Shown here: piece by piece, positions 25,540 through 35,200 of the stretch | Layout: every line of letters begins with the position of its first letter | Numbering within the stretch: the stretch's first letter is position 1 | Program-made: the position numbers and the translations under genes | NCBI GenBank assembly: GCA_021396245.1 | Contig: WNYE01000013.1 | Span: 1-64,000, forward strand | Reading direction: 5' to 3' | Origin: Sporothrix humicola | Lineage: Eukaryota > Ascomycota > Sordariomycetes > Ophiostomatales > Ophiostomataceae | DNA: 64,000 nucleotides | The notes under the pieces: generated by a model | Told to the model about the DNA's origin: nothing | Seen by the model: the letters and a program-made list of their open reading frames with translations, nothing else | Database searches by the model: none

Positions 25540-25945
25540 TTATTCGGCGTCGAACGGCGAGCTGCCGAGGCCGGTGCTCGCGCTGCCGCCCTCCATCATC
25601 TTGCGTGCCGATGCCTGCGCAAACAGCGACTTGGGCTTGGCCTTGCCGACCTGCTTTGTGCGCAGCGCCTTGAGCTTGGCCGTGCAGGGGCTCATAATGT
25701 TGTCGGACGGCGAGACGTACTGCTTGGGGCTGGAAGGATAGTGTTAGCGATGATCATGATCATGACGGCTGAATGCAGGCGGTGACATACCCCTCCGCCT
25801 CCATCTTGGACTGGAGAACTTGACGGTGGTACTCCATGCTCTTAATGTCCTTGCCGCCGCTGGTGGTGGTGGCGTCGGCCGCAATGGCCTTGTTGACGTC
25901 CTTGTCGCCGAGGACGGACTTTGTCGGTGCCGCTGCGAAATCCAT
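25540..25945 (-). CDS. Spo12-family cell-cycle protein
   Basis: Two exons read on minus, 25945-25791 and 25729-25540, are separated by a 61-nt intron (donor GTATGT, acceptor TTCCAG) and encode 114 residues. The second exon starts within PKQYVSPSDNIMSPCTAKLK, the signature of the Spo12 family. In budding yeast, Spo12 promotes release of the phosphatase Cdc14 from the nucleolus (FEAR network) in late mitosis and meiosis, with phosphorylation of the conserved Ser-Pro sites controlling it. Both Ser-Pro sites of the core are visible here (VSPSD and MSPCT). The rest is short and probably disordered; the tail is SSPFDAE. This is shorter than yeast Spo12 (173 residues), as expected for filamentous fungi. 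Lys/Arg-rich stretches after the core would suit nuclear import. Confidence 0.88.
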
Positions 25946-27058
25946 TTCGATATGTGTGTGAGGAGAGTGAAAAGAGTGAGTAGAGGTGCGTAAAGGTGTG
26001 ATAGAAGAAACGATGATCGAGTCGATAATCGAGAGAAAACAGGAGAGTTGAGAGAGCTCGAAGACGATGTAAACAGTGATGTTTCGTGACAGAATATGGG
26101 TTCGGCCGATTTTAAGTTTGGAGGAAACAAAAAAAGTTGTTGGAAACGAAAATAAATGGTTTTAAAGCAAAAGAGGAAAAAAGAAAGAGGAAAAGAAACA
26201 AGATTGGAAAATCTGCGGGGCTCTGTTTTCTGGGGCTTCCGTGCGATTCTTCATGCAGTGTCTTGCGACTTCTTCACCGATCAATTGGGCCGCTGCAAGG
26301 GGCAGGTGCGTGGTTTCAGGGGACGAAGAAGGGAAAGAACGGCCTGGCCGACGACAAGGCACCAATTTCTGTCAGGCTTCAGGCTCTACCCAGCCCAAAA
26401 GCTATGACGCTACTCGATTTGCGGTGACTCCAAAAAATCTCGTAGTAAACACAAGGGTGCAGGTTGGCCTAGCAACGCCTGCCAGGTGGCATCGGCCGGC
26501 ATGGAGCTGGGACCCACCCGCCACCTCTCTGCTGTGAGTCCAGCTGCACGGCCGAAAAGGGAAGGACCACTGATCACCAATGCATTTCTGACAATGCGAT
26601 TCTGCTGCGACTTTTCGTTTCTTGTCGAGAAAATTAATTCAAAAAACTTTGAAATAAATGGGCCTCCCCAAATGGGCCGCTTGGACGGCATGAGCCCTGG
26701 TCCTCTCATCTTGTCGCCATCGGCCGCCACTGGTACACATTCTCCTCGCAAATGCAGCACGACGGGGCATGCAGCAAATCACCGGAGGAACGAATAAAAG
26801 TGAAGACCTGTGCGTCGTTTCCATCTCGGTTTTATTTGCATCGTGGCCTGGATCATGATGCACGCCGGCCTCCGTAACCAAGCGATTTCATAATTTCAGT
26901 CGTAATAAGTGGCACCCAATTGTATGCAATATGTTTGTTTACTATGTGCCAATGATGAATACACCAAACGTAGACTATTACCGCGGCTGCTATATTTTGT
27001 ACAATCTGACCTTTTCCACCCAAATCTCTACATCTCTACACCAGTCGCCTGCTTGCCC
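25946..27058. other. Spo12 promoter side and 3' region of the acyl-CoA dehydrogenase
   Basis: Both flanking genes are on minus, so this holds the Spo12 upstream region (25946 to about 26300, pyrimidine-rich when read on minus) and the downstream region of the dehydrogenase. No gene or RNA seen. Confidence 0.5.
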
Positions 27059-28652
27059 TTACAAGCGCGGGTTGGACCGGTGCTTGATGCGAGTGCCCGG
27101 CTCGGCCTTGGTCAGGCCGCGCGCCTTGAGCATCTCCGCCGCCTTGGCCTGCTGCCACTTGATCTGCTTCGTCACGGCCTCGCCGCGCTTGTTCTCGTTG
27201 CGGCCCATCTGCGCCAGGTGCACCTCGTCGGGGCCGTCGGCCAGACGCAGCGTGCGGATGTTGGCCCACATGCCGGCCAGGGGTGTGTCCTGGGAGATAC
27301 CGGCACCACCAAACGCCTGGACAGCGCGGTCAATGACGGTCAGGGCCATGTTGGGCACCATGACCTTGGCCTCGGCGATCTGCGACAGCGCCGCCTTGGG
27401 GCCCTGCTCGTCCATGGTGATGGCGGCGTTGAGCACCAGCATGCGCGAGGCGTCGATCTCAATGCGCGACCGCGCCACCCACTCCATAACCACACCGTGC
27501 TCGCGCAGCCTCTTGCCAAAAGGCGTCTTCTGCGGGTCGTTGATGCGCATCAGCATCCAGTCGAGGGCACGCTCGGCGGCACCGATCGTGCGCATGGCGT
27601 GGTGGATACGGCCGGGGCCCAGACGGCCCTGGATGATCTCGAAACCGCGGCCCTCGCCGAGGACCATGTTGGTGGCGGGCACGCGGACGTTGCTGAACGT
27701 CAGGTGGCCGTGGCCGTGCGGGGCGTCGTCGAAGCCGTAGACGTTGAGCATGCGGTGGACGGTGATGCCGAGGGTGTTGGCGGGAACCAGGATAACCGAC
27801 TGCTGGCGGTAGGGGTCCTTGTTGTTGCCGTCGGTCTTGCCCATGACAATGTAGATGGAGCAGCGCGGGTCGCCGGCGCCGCTGGACCACCACTTCTGGC
27901 CGTTGAGCACGTACTCGTTGCCCTCGCGGCGGATCTCCATCTCAATGTTGCGGGCATCCGAAGAAGCGACCTGGGGCTCCGTCATCAGGAACGCCGAGCG
28001 GATCTTGCCCTCCATCAGCGGCCGCAGCCACTGCTCCTTCTGTGCGTCGTTGCCGTAGCGAGCCAGAACCTCCATGTTGCCAGTGTCGGGAGCGGCGCAG
28101 TTGCAGGCCTCCGAGGCCGTGCGCGAGCGGCCCATCCACTCGGCCATCAGGCCATACTCCAGGTTCGAGAAGCCGGGGCTCTCCTTGTAGTGGGCCTTGG
28201 GCAGGAACAGGTTCCACAGGCCGAGCTTCTGTGCCTTCTCCTTGAGTTCCTCGATAATGTGCGGGTGGCCCTCCCAGCGGGCGTCACCGACGCCGACCTG
28301 TGCATCAAAGACAGCATCCGCGCTGTGCCGTTAGTACAAGAGTCGTATGCATGTCTTGCTTCTCGTGTAACCAAATGATTTCACGGATGATGATATCACA
28401 TCTCCATTCTCCTTGGTCCGCGGCCGATTGGACTTACGGAATACACTCCTCCTGGACAAATTTGGCGACAGTGTCCAGGACCTCCTTGGCCTTGTCGGAG
28501 ACCCGGTTAACGGCCTATAGGAGTCAATGGTTAGCATTGTGATTCTTCGGAGAATTGTAGCTGTTGTAGTTGTAAAATCGAGTTCCGAGGAGTATCGGTG
28601 TTCGGTGATCGGTGGCCGCGGAACTCACAATGGTAGGGATTTTGGCGGACAT
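27059..28652 (-). CDS. Acyl-CoA dehydrogenase, ACAD10/11-like
   Basis: Three exons on minus: 28652-28629 (MSAKIPTI), 28514-28438 and 28322-27059, encoding 454 residues. Donors are GTGAGT and GTAAGT; the second intron ends TACTAACGGCACAG, with the branch site unusually close to the acceptor. The joined N-terminus reads FVQEECIPADAVFDAQVGVG, as in family members. The flavin-contact region GQKWWSSGAGDPRCSIYIVM and the C-terminal signature FGGAGISQDTPLAGMWANIR followed by LADGPDEVH are present. The enzyme would catalyse FAD-dependent alpha,beta-dehydrogenation of an acyl-CoA; ACAD11-like enzymes act on long or 4-hydroxy acyl-CoAs. The chain ends in PRL, a non-canonical but possible peroxisomal targeting tripeptide, so a peroxisomal location is an inference. 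The N-terminus has no obvious mitochondrial presequence. Confidence 0.95.
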
Positions 28653-29836
28653 GGTGAAAGACTGGTGCAGAATGGCAAAAGGGATATAGATGATGGAGAG
28701 AAGAAAAACAAAAAAGGACAGGGGAGGAAAAGGACCAGAATATGAACAATTTCCAAAAGGGGAGAAAGATTAGAAAACAGACCAACGAAGAAAGAACGAA
28801 AGGTCAAAAGAACGGAAGGAGGTCAGACGTCAGGTCCAGAAACGCCGCGGCCCTGTTGCAGGCCAAGCCAAAAGAGCAGAAGAGGAGCAAGAGGAGCAAG
28901 AGGCGGAAGAACTACCCCTGCTTCGACTGTACTAATTCCCCGCCTCGGCCCACTACAACTCAGTGGCTTTTGGAGTATCGCCAGATATTTTAGCGCTTCC
29001 AGTGACAATGGGCGCATTTTGAGTGTCGCTGCCGAGGTCCAGTCCGGGAGAGGTGTGGGGTTTTTGTCCAGTTGCGCCTTCCTCCACCTTTGGAGCCTTT
29101 GGGGTCGGCGGCCGGAATGCATGGTGTGGGAGAACCGGCAGCTTGGAGGAAGGGGCGCGATGACTCGTCCAAACAGCTAGTCAAAACTGGGGAAAGAGCG
29201 GGAATCAGCGCTGGAAGGAGCGCCGTATCGACCCAGAAAAACAGCCCAGAAAAAACGTCCCAGCGGTCATTACGGACATTCTCAAAGAGCCATCAGGTGA
29301 CTTTTCCAGGTCGAGATCAGAGAACAAAAGTGAGGCTTGATATTTCATCAGCCACAATCCATTGGCGCCGTCGTCACGGGACCTGACGTCCCCTGTGAGC
29401 TTTCCCCTGGCCTGGTCCTTCCCTAGTTCCAGGTTGCAGTCGCACCTGGCCAGAACCGGTAGCTGAATGCTGAATGGAGCAATAGCGACACGTCCGTGCT
29501 TTCCTTTTGCTGGCAGTCGCGTCTGCAAGGCGCCCCTTTGCGAAAGATCGAAAACGCACTTTACTTTCGTCACGACTTTTTTGAGCTTTGAAGTGCCAAC
29601 GACTGCAACCAACAAGCCTCCTCCCTTTCTTCGCTGCATTTTCACCGTTCAGCAGGACGCCCGTTTATTGAGTCGAAGTGCCTAAGTCGACCGTTTTGCG
29701 ACCCTCTTGCGCCTTTTGTGCTCGCCGCAAATCTGCGCATCCACCCTTTGGCGCGTTTTCATCTTAACCTCTTTCCATCCTCACTTTCGCATTTATTCCA
29801 ACCCTCGCATCACATCCCCCGCACACAACCGCCAAC
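28653..29836. other. Divergent promoter region between acyl-CoA dehydrogenase and Tho1
   Basis: The two genes start away from each other across 1184 bases. The sequence just upstream of each start is pyrimidine-rich in the reading direction of that gene. An ATTGG (CCAAT on minus) lies at 29361-29365. No gene is convincing. Confidence 0.5.
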
Positions 29837-30823
29837 ATGACAGACTACGCCGCCCTCAAGGTCGACGAGCTGAAGAAGCTGCTGTCGGACCGCGGCCTGC
29901 CCCTGAGTGGCAAGAAGGCCGACCTGGTTTCGCGCCTGCAGGAGAACGACGCTGCCGCTAGCAAGCCCGAAGCAAAGAGTACGTTATTTGAGGTGGTGGA
30001 GACAAAGACGGGACGAAAGGGCGACAAACGCACATCCGGTGCCTCTGATGCACGCCAGGATACTAACAGACCCCCAACAGGCAACGAGGACGAGATCGAC
30101 TGGGACGACGAGAAGCCCGCCGAGTCTGCACCAGCAGCTGCTGTCGCTCCGGCTGCGGCTGCTCCTGCGGCTGCCCCTGCTGCAGAGGCTCCCGCAGCTC
30201 CTGCCGCCGCCGCGCCTGCTGCTTCTGCACCCGCTGACGCTTCCACTGACGCCTCTGCCGCTGCTCCCGCCGAAGAGCCGATTGCCGTTCCCGCCGCTTC
30301 GACCATTGACATTGAGGAGGAGCTGCGCCGCCGCGAGGCCCGTGCTAAGCGCTTCGGCATCACTACGGCCGCCGCTGAAGAGTCTAAGGAGCTCGAGGAC
30401 GAGGACGAGGACGCAAAGAAGGCCGCTGAACGCGCAGCCCGGTTCGGCATCGATCCTGCCGCTGCCGCCAAGAGCAAGGAGATTGACGACGCCAAGAACG
30501 CCATTCTGACGAGCCTAGACACGGCGCTGCCCGACCGTCCCCTGAAGCGCGGCCGTGGTGGTGGCGACGGCGACCGGAGAGACAACAAGCGGTCGACGCC
30601 CGACCGTCGTCACGGAAACAACAACCGGAACCGCCACGATAACCGGAACAACAACAACCGTAATAACAACCGCAACAACAACAACGACCGGAGAGGCAAC
30701 AACAATAACAACAAGAACGGCGGCGGTGGCGGTGGCAACCGGGGCCCCAAGGGCCTCAACTTCCTCTCGGATCCGGCCGAGAAGAAGAAGGCCGAGGAGC
30801 GCGCCAAGCGCTTTGGCTTATAG
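29837..30823 (+). CDS. SAP-domain mRNA-export factor Tho1 (SARNP/CIP29 type)
   Basis: Exons 29837-29978 and 30081-30823 flank a 102-nt intron (donor GTACGT, acceptor CAACAG) and encode 294 residues. Residues about 1-40 are a SAP domain (ALKVDELKKLLSDRGLPLSG) that binds nucleic acid. A long Ala/Pro low-complexity linker follows. Then come three copies of the RAxRFG motif (ARAKRFGI, ERAARFGI and the C-terminal ERAKRFGL), which in the SARNP/Tho1 family bind the DEAD-box helicase UAP56/Sub2. Between copies two and three lies an Arg/Asn/Gly-rich RNA-binding-like region. The protein would work in the nucleus in mRNP packaging and TREX-linked export. The intron length is a multiple of three and contains no in-frame stop, so its retention would insert 34 codons without breaking the frame. 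Confidence 0.93.
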   Translation: MTDYAALKVDELKKLLSDRGLPLSGKKADLVSRLQENDAAASKPEAKSTLFEVVETKTGRKGDKRTSGASDARQDTNRPPTGNEDEIDWDDEKPAESAPAAAVAPAAAAPAAAPAAEAPAAPAAAAPAASAPADASTDASAAAPAEEPIAVPAASTIDIEEELRRREARAKRFGITTAAAEESKELEDEDEDAKKAAERAARFGIDPAAAAKSKEIDDAKNAILTSLDTALPDRPLKRGRGGGDGDRRDNKRSTPDRRHGNNNRNRHDNRNNNNRNNNRNNNNDRRGNNNNNKNGGGGGGNRGPKGLNFLSDPAEKKKAEERAKRFGL

Positions 30824-32288
30824 TTCCAGCCGCCTGCACGGTCTTGTTCTCTTGGCCAGTCTGACTTGACTCTCACGTCTACCTCGTCACTCTTTTTCTT
30901 CAATTTCTCCTAGTGTCATTTTTACTTTACGTCTATTTGCAACTTTGGATCTGCGGTGTTTGCTATTTAGTTTTCCTTTTTAATTGTTTCATTCACTTTT
31001 TTTTTTCATCTTTAGTCGTCTCTGTCGTTTCCTTTACATTTCATTTTCCTTGTCTTATTTACTGAAGCAGAGCGGTATTTGCGTTGTCGGTGGAGGTTAT
31101 CAACGGAGTATGTTATCTTTTTTCGAGCACACAAAAAAGCAATTCCTCTCTAAAAAGCGGTTTACGGTAACTTGGGAGGAAAGCCGCCTCTTGTAGATGA
31201 AGAGGCAGGGAAATGGGTCTTACTTTAGAAAGAAATATAAAATGGATGTTTTACACATAGCTGTGTTTCGTCAAAATTTTTGTAGATATGTGAAGTCCCT
31301 TCATATAAATTTAAATATTTTTGATATCTTTTATTTTAGAGATAGGGACACAGTTAATATCCGTAAAAAAATGATTTTTCACAAAAACAAAAACAAAACA
31401 AAATAAAATAAAACGGAACATGAATAGGAAAATGAGTAACATCTGATAGCCGACCCAAGACTTGTGTGGTGGTGGTTTGTGGTTGTGCAACACAAATAAC
31501 GTGGCCGTCAATGAAGCTGAAACCAAGCTTAAGATTGTGAATAAAACAAGCCTAGGCCTCTACGTCTGGACACAATGGCAAAAGCTAACGGATTAGAGCA
31601 AGATCTTTATTTCCTATAAATAAAGTTTACAAAGGGTATCTCTAAATAAGTCTTTGCAAGACGACTGTCCATAAACAGACCAAAGACTGCAGTAAACAAA
31701 AAGCAAGGACTGAAAAGCAGAAAAGAAGCTGGTCCCCGCCCACTGTGTTGCCTTTGAAGCGAACAAAAAAGCAAAAGGCCTCGCCACAATGGTCCAGCAT
31801 TGATAAACAGAAATGAAACCAAGAACAAGAAATCCAGACACGCTTGCTCGCAGACGATGAGATGGTAAAGACAGAAGGAAGCAGAGTAACCGAAAGGCAA
31901 AAGGAGATGAGTGTAATGAAAGCACACAAGATAGGGAAAATTAAGCCTGAATAAAGGGACAAGCCCTATATCCAGAATGAGAGAGAAAGAAAATAGAAGG
32001 TGACCCTCTAAATCTCGCGAACGAGGTCCTGTGAAGCCAGAGAGGGGTTGCAAGAGACATGCCGTTCTGTATCAACCGGCAGCCGCTGCTTGTATTTCTT
32101 TGATGAGCTGTTTCTTCTGAAGAAAATTCCGAGGTATGCAGTCTGGAGATTTGTAGAAAGAATAAATAAATGTATGCTGGAGGCTTGCGCCAATGCGTGT
32201 TTTTCTTGTTGTATGCCGACCGTAGAGAAAGGAAATAAACAAAAAGAAAAATAGGAAAATGGGAAAATGTTGGAACCGTGCTCCGTGG
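30824..32288. other. Convergent 3' region with an AT-rich patch
   Basis: Tho1 and the giant methyltransferase-like gene end toward each other. A markedly AT-rich patch at about 31200-31430 contains poly-A-like runs (AAACAAAAC, AAATAAAAT). The minus frame at 31607-32053 is hydrophobic and unlike real coding sequence. No gene is called. Confidence 0.5.
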
Positions 32289-35200
32289 TCAGATACTCGC
32301 CACACGCTTGATGTCCGGCACGCGGGCGTAACAGACCATGAGCTTGAGGTTGGTGCGCCACTCCTCGCACTCGGCCAGTAGTGCGCGGTCCATCCACATG
32401 TCGCTGCTGCCCGTCGTGTTGGGCGCCGACCGTTTGGACGGCTCAAGGGCAGCGTCGCCGTAGCACCGGCTGTGCCACCAACGGCCGACACGGGCGACGG
32501 TATTGGTAATGTTCTCGTCGGCAACGGGGCTCTCGTCGTTGATCATCTCGGCCAGGCTGCGCTGGTCCTTCTTGGGCTTGGAGGCGGCTGGAGCAGTGCG
32601 CTTTGCGTCGGGACCACTACCAGGCACCATCAAGTCGCTGAGCGGTCTTGGGATAGCGCTGGCGACAGGGACGCCGACACGGCAGGACTTGATATCAGTG
32701 AATCCTCTCGTACCGAGAAATCGCAGGATGACATCGGCGGCTGAGCCCAGGTGCATATCTGGCGTGTGCCCATTGACCTGTTCCTTGAGACGGCGGATGG
32801 CGCGACGAGTACGGGGTCCCATATTGTTCAGATCAACATCCAGGATGGAGAGCTCAATGTAGCCGCCGGGCTTCAAGACGCGGCGGGCCTCGTTGACGAT
32901 GTTCTTGTAGTGGCTTTCGGGGGCAGCGGCTGGGAAGCGGAAGACGACCGTGGTAAACAGCTCAGAGCCAAAGGGAAGCTTGTCGGCGTGAGAAATGTAC
33001 TGTGTCTGGTGGTGGTTGGGTGGGCTGATGGGGAAGGCAGAAGCACCATTCTTCTGGTCGATAGGCAGAGGTGCACGCGGCGAGAGGTTGAAAAAGGTGG
33101 CGGCCGGGTACGTCTCTGCGGCGTAAAAGGACCAGTCGTCGTTGCCGAGACCGTCAATGACAAGCACAGAATGGCCATTGGGCGGGCTCACGGCCTTGAC
33201 CATGTCGTCGCGGGCAGGACTGAAGAGCACATGGCCAAAAGTGAGCCACTTGCTGACTGTCATGGATCCCACGCGGAGGTTGACTTGTGAGATGGGCGAG
33301 TTGTCTTCGGAAACCTGGCTGTAGACACTGCTGTCCGACACGCGCGTTCTGTGCTTTGCGCTCCGTTGCGAGGAAGAGCTGCTCCGCTTCGAGGCGATAG
33401 TAACAAGAGGCAGCTGCTTCTTCGGTGCGATCCCACTGTTGTTGCGGTCGCCATACCCAGACACAAAGTCAGTGACTGAGAACGGCGTTGGCGGAGGCTG
33501 GGAAAGCGTCGAGTCACGCTGGTCATCGGCAGAGTGTTCGACAAGTCTGGTCGGACTGTTGACCGAGTAGATGCTTGAAGCGACTGGCGGCCGGCTCTTT
33601 CTGGAACCAGCGTCACTGATGCTCCGCTTGGGACGGAGGTTGATCACGATCGTGGGAGACTCAAGAGGGGCGGCGACTGTCCGTTGGTCAAGGCGCTTGG
33701 CAGTGCCTACAACTGTATCTGGTGCAGTGCGGACTTCCTTTGCCGGAGGCACCTCCAGATGGAATGGCATGCCCTGCGAAGAAGTGGCCGACTGGGGCAC
33801 CTTGCCGCCATCCTCGCCAAGAAGATCATTGTACTCGTCCCAGATCTCATCTTCCACGAGCGGCGCACTTGGATCAGGCACGACGGCCGTGGCGTCGGCA
33901 AAGCTGAAGAGGCCAGAGCTGCTGGTGCACGACGTGGTTTGCGAATCTTTGCGGGGGGACAGGCTAAAGAACTCGTTGCCTTGATCGATAAACTCCGCGT
34001 CTGGCGAGAGGTTGCGCGAAAGGCGGAAGCGGAGCGCAGTGGGGTCTGCGGAGCTGCCCGTCACCGTGGATCCTCCATCGTGCATGAGGTCTGGGGTGAT
34101 CGACTTGGGCGGGGAAGGACCCTTGGCGACCGAGGCAGTGTCCAGCGAATTCAACAGCGGGGCCAGCGACGACGGCATTTGCATGCTGACTCGATTAAAA
34201 GGCCTAGAAAAGCTTTTTGGCGAGGTTTGCTCGGGCCGAGCACTCACCACCTTGGGGATGCGTCCGACTTGTGGCAGTCTGCTAGGACGTCCTTGGCGTG
34301 GAGCTGAAGCAGCTGCAGATGCATTCAGACCCGCATCTTGAGGGGGTGTTTCGATGGGTACTTCTCGGACGACTGGCCCCGCGGCTGATCTAGACAGCTG
34401 TAGTCTTGTCTGCTGCTGAACAGGTGGCTGTTGTTGGACGGGAGGTTGCTCATACACCGGTGGTTGCGAGTATTGTTGAGACTGTTGTTGCTCTTGAGCC
34501 AATGGGACCGCATCGGTGTGGAACTGCACCTGCTGTGACAGCTGAGAAAGCGCAGGAGATGGAGGAGGCGGTGCCCGGGCCCGAGTGGGCTGGAACCCAG
34601 GAAGCAGCCCCGGCGCACTATCAGAACCGAAGACGGTCTGCTCAATGGACGGGCGTCTCTCTCGGCTGCCGAGCTGGACGGGCATTGTTGGACTCCCGAG
34701 AGCTCGCGCTTCACGGAGAATATCCTCAACATCCATGTCGCCATCTTCTTGCTCAGACGAATCGATCATGGCATAGAACGCGACCGGCTTCTTCTTCTCA
34801 ATGGGCACGACAGCAGGCTCAATCGTGACCGCCACCGTGGACGTCGACTGCAGAGCCTTCTTGGAGACCGCCGGCTGGCTCTGGGAACGACCAAACAGGT
34901 TCCATTTGCGGGGTGACCGCGCCCGTTTTGTCAGCTTCTTGGGCATTGCTGCCTGCTTCTCGTTGGCGACGGAGACGGAGCCCTTGCGGCCCCGGCTGTT
35001 GGCCGTATCGGGGCGCGTCTCGATAATCGAGTCGTCGGACATGATGGACATGTCGGCGCTGGTCATGGCCGATGTGACGGCGCTAGCTTGTCCGGGACGC
35101 ACAACGATTGGCCGCGGAACACGGACCTGCGCACGGTCGGGAGATCGTAGACGCTGGACGGAACGGCGAAAAGCAAGAGTTGACTTCATGACAGCTTCCG

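Noticed and set aside
26909..28378. 489-residue plus frame opposite the acyl-CoA dehydrogenase
   Set aside because: Mirror of the dehydrogenase exon, His/Gly/Val-rich with no domain; the minus strand matches a known family end to end.
30610..30730. AAC-rich stretch considered as a microsatellite or repeat element
   Set aside because: It encodes the Asn/Arg-rich part of Tho1 in frame, so it is coding low complexity.
31607..32053. Hydrophobic minus frame between Tho1 and the giant gene
   Set aside because: Phe/Leu/Cys-rich translation of purine-rich non-coding DNA; not a membrane-protein pattern with loops.
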